Below, one piece after another: positions 53,291 through 61,312 of a DNA stretch of 64,000 nt. The stretch's first letter is position 1; each line of letters opens with the position of its first letter. The translations under genes were made by a program, and so were the position numbers. The DNA is from Aquidulcibacter paucihalophilus (GTDB lineage Bacteria; Pseudomonadota; Alphaproteobacteria; Caulobacterales; Caulobacteraceae): NCBI GenBank assembly GCA_030285985.1, contig CP127384.1, positions 930,001 to 994,000 on the forward strand, given 5' to 3'. The notes under the pieces are model-generated. The model had not been told where the DNA came from. It did no database searches and saw only the letters and a list, made by a program, of their open reading frames with translations.

Positions 53291-53387
53291 CCGGCGGGTT
53301 CCGGTTGCGTTCGGCCATGGGGTGGCTATAGACCACCTCGACTGCGGCCGTGCTTTCAGGCCGCCCAAACGGAGCCTAGCGACGCCC

Positions 53388-53711
53388 ATGACCACCTTCG
53401 ACGATCGGGAAAAGGGCTTCGAGTCCAAATACGCCCTCGATCAGGCCCAGGAGTTCAAGGCGGTCGCCCGGCGCAACAAGCTGCTGGGTCTCTGGGCCGC
53501 CGAGAAAATGGGTCTGAACGCCGACCGCGCCGAGGAGTACGGCCGCGCTATCGTGAAGGCTGACTTCGAACAGCCGGGCGAGGAAGACGTCTACCGCAAG
53601 ATCGCCCAGGACCTCGAAGGTGCCGGCCTGACCGTCTCCGAAGGTGAGATCCGCCGCAAGATGGATGAACTGTCGTCGGTCGCGCGCGAGCAGATTCGCA
53701 ACGACGAATAG
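53388..53711 (+). CDS. F1-ATPase zeta-type inhibitor (DUF1476)
   Basis: 107 residues. TTFDDREKGFESKYALDQAQ, then EFKAVARRNKLLGLWAAEKM and YRKIAQDLEGAGLTVSEGEI match DUF1476, the family of the Paracoccus zeta subunit that blocks reverse rotation of the F1FO-ATPase in alphaproteobacteria. Followed by a strong bidirectional terminator. Confidence 0.9.
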   Translation: MTTFDDREKGFESKYALDQAQEFKAVARRNKLLGLWAAEKMGLNADRAEEYGRAIVKADFEQPGEEDVYRKIAQDLEGAGLTVSEGEIRRKMDELSSVAREQIRNDE

Positions 53712-53734
53712 TCTGCCGCAGCATTCGAACGAAA

Positions 53735-53764
53735 AAGGGCCGCTCCAGTGATGGAGCGGCCCTT
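53735..53764. terminator. Bidirectional Rho-independent terminator
   Basis: A perfect 12-bp stem AAGGGCCGCTCC/GGAGCGGCCCTT with a six-base loop, preceded by AAAAA (53732-53736) and followed by TTCTC, lies between the convergent DUF1476 and fasciclin genes and can serve both. Confidence 0.85.
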
Positions 53765-53787
53765 CTCGTATCCGGCTGAGGCCGGGT

Positions 53788-54381
53788 TTAGTTCGGCATC
53801 ACCACCGTATCGATGGCGTGGATCACGCCGTTCGAGGCCGGAACGTCGGCCTGGACGACGCGCGAGGCGCCACCGTTCTCGTCGGTCAGGGTGACCGAGC
53901 CGTCGGCACCGATACGGGCCGTCAGCACGCCGCCTTCGACCGTGGTCAGGGCGGCGCTGCCGCCACCGGCCTGGATCTGCTGCGTCAGAGCGGCCGCATC
54001 CACCCGACCCGGGACCACGTGATAGGTCAGGATCCTGGTCAGGTCGGCCTTGCCGGCGGGTGCCATCAGGGTCTCACGGGTCGCGGCGGGGACCTTTTCA
54101 AAGGCGGCGTTGGTCGGGGCGAAGACGGTGAAGGGGCCGGCACCGCCGAGGGTTCCGGCCAGATCGGCCGCGGTCACGGCGCTGACCAGGGTGCTGAAGT
54201 CGGCATTGCCCTGGGCGACGGCGACGACCGTGCCGGTGCCGGCCGGAGCCGGGGCCATGGCGGCGGTGTCGGCAGCGGTGGCATCCGCCGGGGCGGCCTG
54301 CTCGGCGTTGTTGCAGGCTGCGAGGGCCAGCAGGGCGGCGATCGATACGCCGGCAAGCGTGGCGGTGCGGGTGAACTTCAT
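53788..54381 (-). CDS. Fasciclin-domain lipoprotein
   Basis: 197 residues. Lipobox LLALAACNN, an Ala-rich linker, then one FAS1 domain: DFSTLVSAVTAADLAGTLGG, GPFTVFAPTNAAFEKVP, LTRILTYHVVPGRVDAAAL and the C-terminal ASNGVIHAIDTVVMPN. Surface or periplasmic adhesion-type domain. Single gene ended by the terminator at 53735-53764. Confidence 0.93.
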   Translation of the reverse strand: MKFTRTATLAGVSIAALLALAACNNAEQAAPADATAADTAAMAPAPAGTGTVVAVAQGNADFSTLVSAVTAADLAGTLGGAGPFTVFAPTNAAFEKVPAATRETLMAPAGKADLTRILTYHVVPGRVDAAALTQQIQAGGGSAALTTVEGGVLTARIGADGSVTLTDENGGASRVVQADVPASNGVIHAIDTVVMPN

Positions 54382-54502
54382 GGGTCTACTCTCCTGAGCG
54401 ACCGCCCTGTCGGCGGTTCGCGGGGAGGTACTGCTCAGCGGCCCAAAGGATGCATGCCCGCCCGCAATCAGGGCGCGACACGTGACCGCACCCCTCCACT
54501 TT

Positions 54503-54991
54503 TCAGAGAAGGCGCGTCAGGACTGACCACGCCGCCGCCTTCTCCGACAACGGCCTGGTATGGGCGGGGCTGGAAGAGGGCAGATCGATCAGATCGATGC
54601 CTGCAGGGCGCAGGAGGGTGCGCCTGCCCAGCCTTGCGGCCGTTCCGCCATTGAAGGCCACGGCCCGCAGGGCGGGCAGGGTGTTGATCAGCCGGTTCAG
54701 ATCGGCGGCCTCGACGTCGCGGATGGCGGTGTCCAGACTTCCGGGCCGACGGGCGCTGGCGATCACATCCCACAGGCCCACGCCGGCCGCCTTCAGCGCC
54801 TCCAGCCGGTCGGGGTAGGGCTGGGCCACAAGGTCGACACTGATCACGCCGCCGACCAGTCGCCAGAAGCCGTTCTGCGGGTGGCCATAGTATTGACCGG
54901 CCTTCAACGATGCATCGCCGGGCAGGCTGCCGAGGATCAGCAGTCGCGTGTGCGAATCGACGACAGGGTCGAAAGCGCGCTTGAGGCTCAC
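54503..54991 (-). CDS. Hypoxanthine-DNA glycosylase (deoxyinosine glycosylase, UDG family 6)
   Basis: 162 residues. UDG-superfamily fold: RLLILGSLPGDASLKAGQYY, GHPQNGFWRL, GVGLWDVIASARRPGSLDTA, and motif 2 LPSSSPAH. The GSLPGD with Y-Y-GHPQN-FW pattern is that of bacterial hypoxanthine-DNA glycosylases. Starts inside the purB stop (ATGA), so it is made together with adenylosuccinate lyase, an enzyme next to the IMP branch point. Confidence 0.88.
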   Translation of the reverse strand: MSLKRAFDPVVDSHTRLLILGSLPGDASLKAGQYYGHPQNGFWRLVGGVISVDLVAQPYPDRLEALKAAGVGLWDVIASARRPGSLDTAIRDVEAADLNRLINTLPALRAVAFNGGTAARLGRRTLLRPAGIDLIDLPSSSPAHTRPLSEKAAAWSVLTRLL

Positions 54992-56289
54992 GCCGTCCCG
55001 AACACGCGGGCGAACACCGTGTCGACGTGCTTGGTGTGATAGCCGAGATCGAACAAGGCCTCGAGCTGGCTGGCCGGGAGGGTCACGCGGGCGTCAGCCT
55101 TCAGGAAGTCGAGGAACCGCCCCTCGCCGCGCCAGACCTTCATGGCGTTCTCCTGCACCGCCGCATAGGCGTCCTCGCGCGACACGCCCGCCTGGGTCAG
55201 GGCCAGCATGACCCGCTGGGAATGCACCAGCCCGCCGAGCAGGTTCAGGTTCTTCTCCATATTGGCCGGATAGACGTTCAACCGCTCGACCACGTTCGCC
55301 AGCCGGTGCAGGGCGAAGTCGAGGTGGATTGTGGCGTCCGGGCCGATGCCGCGTTCGACCGAGGAATGGCTGATGTCGCGCTCATGCCAGAGGGCGACGT
55401 TCTCCATCGCCGGCACGACTGCCGACCGGACCAGACGGGCGAGGCCGGTCAGGTTCTCGGTCAGGATGGGGTTGCGCTTGTGCGGCATGGCCGACGACCC
55501 CTTCTGACCCTTGTCGAAGAACTCCTCGGCCTCCAGCACTTCGGTGCGCTGCAGGTGGCGGATTTCGGTCGCCAGTCGCTCGATCGACGAGGCGACGACG
55601 CCAAGGGCCGCGAAGAAGGCGGCGTGACGGTCGCGCGGAATCACCTGGGTCGAGACCGGCTCGACCTGCAGGCCCATCTGGTCAGCCACATAGGCTTCCA
55701 CCGCCGGATCGACGTTGGCGAAGGTGCCGACGGCACCCGAGATGGCGCAGGTGGCGATCTCTTCCTTGGCCGTCAGCAGACGCCGTTTCGCCCGCTGAAA
55801 CTCGGCGTGATAGCCGGCCAGCTTGAGACCAAAGGTGACCGGCTCCGCATGGATGCCGTGGCTGCGGCCGACGCACGGGGTGAGCTTGTGCTCCTTTGCA
55901 CGCGTCTCCAGCGCCGTCAGAACGCGATCGACGCCCTCGATCAGCAGATCAGACGCGCGCGCCAGCTGGACCGCAAAACAGGTGTCCAGCACATCCGAGG
56001 AGGTCATCCCCTGGTGCAGGAAACGGGCTTCCTCGCCGACGATCTCTGACACATGGGTCAGGAAGGCGATGACGTCGTGTTTGGTGGTGCGTTCGATCTC
56101 GTCGATCCGGTCGGCGTCGAACACCACATCCTTGCCCTTGGCCCAGATCGCCTCGGCGGCCTCGGTCGGGATCACGCCCAGTTCGGCCATCTTCGTGGCG
56201 GCATGCGCCTCGATCTCGAACCAGATCCGGTATTTGGTCTCCTGGGACCAGATGGCGACGGCGGCGGGGCGGGAATAGCGGCTGATCAT
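54988..56289 (-). CDS. purB: Adenylosuccinate lyase
   Basis: 433 residues. Acts twice in purine synthesis, on SAICAR and on adenylosuccinate. YSRPAAVAIWSQETKYRIWF at the N-terminus, TSSDVLDTCFAVQLA, GRSHGIHAEPVTFGLKLAGY, AISGAVGTFANVDPAVEAY and the signature KGSSAMPHKRNPI. First gene of a two-gene unit with the DNA glycosylase. Confidence 0.97.
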   Translation of the reverse strand: MISRYSRPAAVAIWSQETKYRIWFEIEAHAATKMAELGVIPTEAAEAIWAKGKDVVFDADRIDEIERTTKHDVIAFLTHVSEIVGEEARFLHQGMTSSDVLDTCFAVQLARASDLLIEGVDRVLTALETRAKEHKLTPCVGRSHGIHAEPVTFGLKLAGYHAEFQRAKRRLLTAKEEIATCAISGAVGTFANVDPAVEAYVADQMGLQVEPVSTQVIPRDRHAAFFAALGVVASSIERLATEIRHLQRTEVLEAEEFFDKGQKGSSAMPHKRNPILTENLTGLARLVRSAVVPAMENVALWHERDISHSSVERGIGPDATIHLDFALHRLANVVERLNVYPANMEKNLNLLGGLVHSQRVMLALTQAGVSREDAYAAVQENAMKVWRGEGRFLDFLKADARVTLPASQLEALFDLGYHTKHVDTVFARVFGTA

Positions 56290-56392
56290 GGGCGCGGGGT
56301 GTCGGTCTCATGCGTCCCTGAGTCAACCGGCGGCTTGTCCGGGTTCGTGAATTCGGGTCTGGTCCGATCGCCCAAGCCGTCCGGAGGAGCCG

Positions 56393-57742
56393 ATGAATCG
56401 GCGCGAATTGATTGCCACCGCCACCGCTGTGACTGGCGGGGCCCTGACCCTCCCCACGCGGGCTACCGCAGCGACACGGGCCTCGGGCCGCCTGCGGCTG
56501 GGTATGATCGGTGTCGGTATGCGGGGCCGGGTCCTGCTGCGGGAGCTGGTGCGCCGCGAAGACGTGGAGGTCGTGGGCCTGTGCGATATTGAGGCCTTCA
56601 CCCTCAATGAGGCGCTGACGCAGTTCACTGAAGCCGGCCGACCGGCACCCCGCCTCTACACCGGGTCAAACGAGGCCTGGCGTGAGATGCTGGCGTCAGC
56701 CGATCTCGACGGTGTGGTCATCGCCACCCCGTGGGAGCTTCACGCACCGATGGCCATAAGTGCCATGCGCGCGCGCGTCGCCGTGGCCTGCGAGGTGGTG
56801 GCCGGGATCACCCTCGACGACCACTGGCGGGTGTTGCGGACCCAGCAGGAGACCGGCACGCCCTATATGCTGCTGGAAAACGTGTGCTTCCGGCGGGACG
56901 TGATGGCGGTGCTGAACATGGTCCGTCAGGGCGTGTTCGGCGAGATGATCCATCTGGAAGGCGGCTATCAGCACGACCTGCGTGAGGTGAAGTTCAACGC
57001 CGGCATCCCCGGGGAGGCCTATGGCGGTGGGGTCGAGTTCGGCCGCAACGGCTGGTCCGAGGCGCGCTGGCGCACCCAGCATTCGGTTGACCGCAACGGC
57101 GACCTCTACCCCAGCCACGGCATCGGGCCCTGCGCCATGTGGGCCGACATCAACCGCGGCAACCGTTTCACCCATCTGACCAGCTACGCCTCCAAGGCGC
57201 GGGGTCTGCACAATCATGTCCTGGCGAAGGGCGGGGCCGATCACCCCAATGCGCAGGTGAATTTCCGCCTCGGCGACGTGGTCCAGACGATGATCGGCTG
57301 CGAGAACGGCGAGACGGTCCTGCTGAGCCACGACACCAACCTGCCGCGCCCCTATTCCCTGGGCTTTCGGGTCCAGGGCGAGAAGGGCCTCTGGATGGAC
57401 GTCAACAAGTCCATCTATGTCGAAGGGCAGAGCCCGCGGGCGCACCGGTGGGAGGAGGCCCAGGCCTGGCTGGACCGGTACGACCACCCCCTCTGGAAGG
57501 CGCACGCTGCCGATGCCGAGGGTGCCGGCCATGGCGGCATGGATTTCTTCGTGATCCACGCCTTTGTCGAGGCGCTGAAGGCTGGAGCCCCGATGCCGAT
57601 CGACATCTATGACGCCGTCACCTGGAGCGCCGTCACGCCGCTGTCCGAGGCCTCCATTGCGGCCGGGAACCGGACCGTCGACTTCCCGGACTTCACCGAA
57701 GGCAACTGGCGCGACCGCACGCCGATCTTCGCCCCCGCCTGA
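56393..57742 (+). CDS. GH109-type Gfo/Idh/MocA glycosidase
   Basis: 449 residues. Twin-arginine-like leader (MNRRELIATATAVTGGALTL), Rossmann fold (RLGMIGVGMRGRVLLRELVR, VGLCDIEAFTLNEAL), then the GH109-specific stretch VEFGRNGWSEARWRTQHSVD, LYPSHGIGPCAMWADINRGN. GH109 enzymes use NAD to cleave alpha-N-acetylgalactosamine from glycans. Divergent from purB. Confidence 0.87.
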   Translation: MNRRELIATATAVTGGALTLPTRATAATRASGRLRLGMIGVGMRGRVLLRELVRREDVEVVGLCDIEAFTLNEALTQFTEAGRPAPRLYTGSNEAWREMLASADLDGVVIATPWELHAPMAISAMRARVAVACEVVAGITLDDHWRVLRTQQETGTPYMLLENVCFRRDVMAVLNMVRQGVFGEMIHLEGGYQHDLREVKFNAGIPGEAYGGGVEFGRNGWSEARWRTQHSVDRNGDLYPSHGIGPCAMWADINRGNRFTHLTSYASKARGLHNHVLAKGGADHPNAQVNFRLGDVVQTMIGCENGETVLLSHDTNLPRPYSLGFRVQGEKGLWMDVNKSIYVEGQSPRAHRWEEAQAWLDRYDHPLWKAHAADAEGAGHGGMDFFVIHAFVEALKAGAPMPIDIYDAVTWSAVTPLSEASIAAGNRTVDFPDFTEGNWRDRTPIFAPA

Positions 57743-57759
57743 CTTCGAGAGCATTCGCC

Positions 57760-58410
57760 ATGGAACTGATCATTGGCCCCCGGCTGTATTCGACCTGGTC
57801 GCTCCGCCCATGGCTGGTGCTGAAGCGCTGCAAGGCTGACTTCACGCTACGCGAGATGGACATCTATTCCCCGGAAGGTCAGGCCGAACTGGAACAGATA
57901 TCGCCATCCCGCCTCGTGCCCCTGCTCGAGGTTGAGGGCGTCAAGGTCTGGGACTCCATGGCCATCTCGGTCTGGTGCGCAGAGCGCTATCCCGAGGTGC
58001 GGCTGTGGCCCGCCGATCCTCACGCCCGATGGCTGGCCCGGTCGGCGGCCTGCGAGATGCACGGCGGCTTCGCGGCGCTGCGGAACGACTGCGGCATGGG
58101 GCCGGACCACACCATGGTCGGACCGGACCGCTCGCCGCCGCCCAAGGGCGAAGCGGTCGAGCGCGACATCCGCCGCATCGTCAGCCTGTGGATGGAGATG
58201 CGCGACCGGTTCGGCACCGGCGGGCCCTGGCTGTTCGGCGAATGGTCCGTGCCCGACGCCTTCTTCACACCCGTCGCCGCGCGGTTCCGGCATTACCAGA
58301 TCGATCTGGCCGCCCATGGCGACGACGGCTCGGCCGCGGCCTACCGCGACGCGCTTCTGGGCCAGCCGGACTTCCTCGAATGGTCGGCTGAGGCGCTGTC
58401 GAACCGTTAA
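57760..58410 (+). CDS. Glutathione S-transferase family protein
   Basis: 216 residues. Thioredoxin-fold N-terminus (LIIGPRLYSTWSLRPWLVLK, with Ser in YSTWS, then ISPSRLVPLLEVEG and VWDSMAISVWCAERYPEV) and helical C-terminus (WLFGEWSVPDAFFTPVAARF). Role unknown. It begins 17 bases after the glycosidase gene. Confidence 0.9.
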   Translation: MELIIGPRLYSTWSLRPWLVLKRCKADFTLREMDIYSPEGQAELEQISPSRLVPLLEVEGVKVWDSMAISVWCAERYPEVRLWPADPHARWLARSAACEMHGGFAALRNDCGMGPDHTMVGPDRSPPPKGEAVERDIRRIVSLWMEMRDRFGTGGPWLFGEWSVPDAFFTPVAARFRHYQIDLAAHGDDGSAAAYRDALLGQPDFLEWSAEALSNR

Positions 58411-58490
58411 CCGACCCGCGGAACCCGGTCTTAAGACAACAGCGGTATATCCGGGGCTTGAGGAGCGCAGAAGCGTTCAGGGGTCCGCAG

Positions 58491-58601
58491 ATGTCCATGC
58501 CCGCCGAACAGCCCGGAGCAAGCCGTCCCAGCCTGATGGTCTATGGCCTGATGATCGTGATCGCCTGCTGCCTGCCGGCCCTGCTGCTGGTCAATATCTA
58601 G
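58491..58601 (+). CDS. 36-residue hydrophobic peptide
   Basis: MSMPAEQPGASRPSLMVYGL then MIVIACCLPALLLVNI; a short polar N-terminus and one membrane helix with a Cys pair. AGGGG precedes the ATG. The TAG stop shares CTAG with the convergent transglycosylase stop. A small-membrane-protein gene is plausible, but conservation is unchecked. Confidence 0.45.
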   Translation: MSMPAEQPGASRPSLMVYGLMIVIACCLPALLLVNI

Positions 58602-60292
58602 TTCGCGCTGACCGCGGGGGCAGCCGCGACCTCGAGCGGCTGTACCGGAACCGGCGGCGGCGCGACATAGTCGAGCGACAGCGGGATCAGCGTGGCCCCG
58701 GACGCCACGGCGTCCAGCGTATTCAGCGGCCGGCCGTTCATGCGCTGGTAGATCCAGTAGGCCGCCACGACCTTTTCCACATATTCCCGGGCCTGGGGCA
58801 CATCGATCGTCTCGATCAGCAGCAGCGGATCGGCGTCATGGCCCAGCTTGCGCACTGCATCGACCATGGGCCCGGGCCCGGCGTTGTAGGAGGCCGCCGC
58901 CCGCAGCAGGTCGCCATTGATCGCCGGCAGGGCCAGCACGCGGTTCACATAGGCCTGACCCAGGCGCGCGTTGACGTTGGGCTGGAACAGTCGCTCGGGG
59001 TCGCTGACGAAGGCCCGGTCGCCGGTCAGTTCGACAGCGGTCGTGGGCATGACCTGCATCAGGCCATAGGCACCGGCACCGGAGCGGGCGCGGGCGTTGA
59101 AGCCGGTTTCCTTGCGGGCGATGGCATAGACCAGCGAGCGTTCGACGGTGAAGCCGCCGTCGGGCTCGATGACCGGCTGGGCGTAGCGTGTGGCGTCGAT
59201 GCGGCGCACATCGTCGCCCGAGCCCGTCACCCGCGGGCCCAGCGCGCGGCCCAGCGCGGCCCAGAGCTGGCGGCCCCGGTCGGTGACGGCGGCGCGAAGG
59301 CCGGTGCGCAGCTCCTCGCGGGCGTCGGCGCGACGGCCGACCTCGAAGAAGGCGACGGTCCGGCGTGCGCGGGGCTCGGTCCGGATGAACTCGTCCAGTT
59401 CGTCGGCACCGACGCCGATCGGCTCTTCGGCCTGATAGGACGCCGGGCGCAGGCTTCCGGCGGCATAGGGCGTCGGCCCCAGGTTTTCGATCACCGGCTC
59501 CTCGCCCAGCTGACGCAGGGCGATCTGGCCGTAGAAGGTGGCCGGCCAGGTGGCGGCGCGGTGCAGCAGGGGCTGGACGCGATCCTGCTGACCGGACCGG
59601 CCGGCCGAGCGCGCGGCCCAGAAGGCGGCACCGGAACGCACCCAGCCATCTTCGGTCGGATCGTCGAGAACCCGCTCAAAAGCGATCTTGGCGGCGGCGA
59701 ACTCGCCGAGACGATACTGGGCCAGGGCGACGGACCACCAGTCGCCGATCTGCTCGCCGATCGTGACCGCGCCGCTCAGGTCCTCCCGGTTCAGGGCGAC
59801 GCGAGCCGCCTTCATCGGGTCGGCTTCGGTATTGCCGCCGGCGGCCTCGATACGGTTCCAGTAGCGGCCACCGCCCATGCGGGAGGGCTGCCTGGGCTCA
59901 GGCGCGCCGTCGGGGCGGCGTCGCATGGCGAGGTTCCAGGCGCGTTCCGCGACGGGAAGGTCGGCATACTCCTCCAGCCAGGCCGCCAGTTCGTCGTAGG
60001 TCGCCGTGTAGTCGGCGTGGAACAGGCGCTCGAATTCAACCTGTCCCAACAGGACGTGATCGTTGGCCTGACGGGCCGAGTTGCGGGCGGCTTCGAGGTC
60101 TCCGCGACGCAGGGCGTCGAAGGCGGTGGTGTAGTTCAGGCGGTCCGCGGCGCTCAGCGTGGAGGGCGGGCGGCGGTCGTCCTCTTCGGCGTGCACGGCG
60201 CCGGCGAAGGCGAACAACGCCAAGGCCAACGTCGGCGCGAAAATCGCGCGGCGGAAATCAGATCGCACTTGAGGCGGCCCCCCTGAGAGCAT
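58598..60292 (-). CDS. Soluble-type lytic transglycosylase (Slt-like)
   Basis: 564 residues from ATG 60292 (or nine more from 60319). Signal peptide ending near AGAVHAEED, a long alpha-helical repeat region (about 40-390), then the SLT catalytic domain: SLVYAIARKETGFNARARSG with its catalytic Glu, GAYGLMQVMPTTAVELTG, AAASYNAGPGPMVDAV. Cleaves peptidoglycan with formation of anhydromuramyl ends. Confidence 0.9.
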   Translation of the reverse strand: MLSGGPPQVRSDFRRAIFAPTLALALFAFAGAVHAEEDDRRPPSTLSAADRLNYTTAFDALRRGDLEAARNSARQANDHVLLGQVEFERLFHADYTATYDELAAWLEEYADLPVAERAWNLAMRRRPDGAPEPRQPSRMGGGRYWNRIEAAGGNTEADPMKAARVALNREDLSGAVTIGEQIGDWWSVALAQYRLGEFAAAKIAFERVLDDPTEDGWVRSGAAFWAARSAGRSGQQDRVQPLLHRAATWPATFYGQIALRQLGEEPVIENLGPTPYAAGSLRPASYQAEEPIGVGADELDEFIRTEPRARRTVAFFEVGRRADAREELRTGLRAAVTDRGRQLWAALGRALGPRVTGSGDDVRRIDATRYAQPVIEPDGGFTVERSLVYAIARKETGFNARARSGAGAYGLMQVMPTTAVELTGDRAFVSDPERLFQPNVNARLGQAYVNRVLALPAINGDLLRAAASYNAGPGPMVDAVRKLGHDADPLLLIETIDVPQAREYVEKVVAAYWIYQRMNGRPLNTLDAVASGATLIPLSLDYVAPPPVPVQPLEVAAAPAVSAN

Positions 60293-60426
60293 CGAACGGC
60301 CGGTCTCGATCCGGATCAATTCGCGCTGTTCGTTCGGTCGTCAGGCCAGAAAGGCGCCACCGCCCCGACCCATGTCAATATTTCACCCCTTTTTGGGGCG
60401 GTTTTGAGTCTGAACGGTGAACGAGC

Positions 60427-61215
60427 TTAACCGTCCGCCTCGATACGCGCCGCCAGCGATAGCAGGTCGGCCCAGACCTCGCGCTTGGCGATGGGCTGGC
60501 GCAGCAGGAAGGCGGGATGCAGCGTCGGCAGGGCCGGGGCCGAAACGGCACCCTCCGCCAGTCGCCATTCACGCCATTGTCCGCGCATCCGCATGATGCC
60601 CTCGTCGGTCGCCAGCACCGACTTGGCCGAGGCCGCGCCAAGCAGCAGGACCGCCCTGGGCTTGAGCAGGGCGAAGGCGCGCTCGACAAAGGGCGCGCAC
60701 ACCGCCTGCTCCGCCGCCGTCGGCGTGCGGTTGCCGGGCGGTCGCCAGAAGACCGTGTTGGTGATGAACACCCGCCCCTCCAGCCCGGCCTCGGCCAGCA
60801 TCCGGTCCAGCAGCTGGCCTGCCTTGCCGATGAAGGGCTGGCCGCGCTCTTCCTCTTCCGCGCCGGGGCCTTCGCCGATGATCAGCACTTCGGCCTGGGG
60901 ATTGCCGCGACAAAACACCGCCTGTTTCGCGCCCATGCCGCGCAGGGGGCAGCCCTCGAAGCCGGCGATGGCCTGACCCAGAGCCTCCAGCGTATCCGCG
61001 CCGGCCGCCAGCCGCCGCGCGTCTGACAGGGCGTCGCCGGCCGGAATGATGGGCGTCACCGAGGCCGTGGCCTTCGCCACAGCCTTGACGGCCGGCGGCG
61101 GAACGACATGCGTCCGGTCGACCGGGGCGTCCTCGAAACAGGCGTCGACGCCCGCGTCCCGCCAGAAGGCGAGCAGGCTTTCGGCGCTGGCGGTGTCGAG
61201 GTGCGGCGTTGTCAT
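60427..61215 (-). CDS. Uracil-DNA glycosylase, family 4-like
   Basis: 262 residues. Motif A VLIIGEGPGAEEEERGQPFI, GKAGQLLDRMLAEAGL, VFITNTVFWRPPGNRTPTA and motif B TLHPAFLLRQP. Removes uracil from DNA. The first Cys of the usual CxxC iron-sulfur pair is replaced (GFEGCPLRG), though Cys also occur in VFCRGN and AVCAPFV, so the cluster may be altered or absent. The ATG at 61215 is chosen; a GTG 15 bases earlier is possible. Confidence 0.88.
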   Translation of the reverse strand: MTTPHLDTASAESLLAFWRDAGVDACFEDAPVDRTHVVPPPAVKAVAKATASVTPIIPAGDALSDARRLAAGADTLEALGQAIAGFEGCPLRGMGAKQAVFCRGNPQAEVLIIGEGPGAEEEERGQPFIGKAGQLLDRMLAEAGLEGRVFITNTVFWRPPGNRTPTAAEQAVCAPFVERAFALLKPRAVLLLGAASAKSVLATDEGIMRMRGQWREWRLAEGAVSAPALPTLHPAFLLRQPIAKREVWADLLSLAARIEADG

Positions 61216-61312
61216 CGGGTGGATGCGCACAGGGATAGTCCTTGACCACCCTTGCGTCACCTTCCGATAAACGGAAAACAGCAAGACCCCACGGAACGCG
61301 AGGACATCCACC

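Noticed and set aside
53098..53331. Small plus-strand gene upstream of the DUF1476 gene
   Set aside because: It starts inside purC antisense, lacks a ribosome site and has a composition typical of random GC-rich frames.
58405..58440. CtrA-type TTAA-N7-TTAA site after the GST gene
   Set aside because: The two TTAA words are about 20 bases apart, not seven, and one overlaps the stop codon.
60378..60410. Intrinsic terminator CCCC-TTTTT-GGGG between the glycosylase and transglycosylase genes
   Set aside because: The stem is only four pairs and there is no T-run after it on the strand that would need it.
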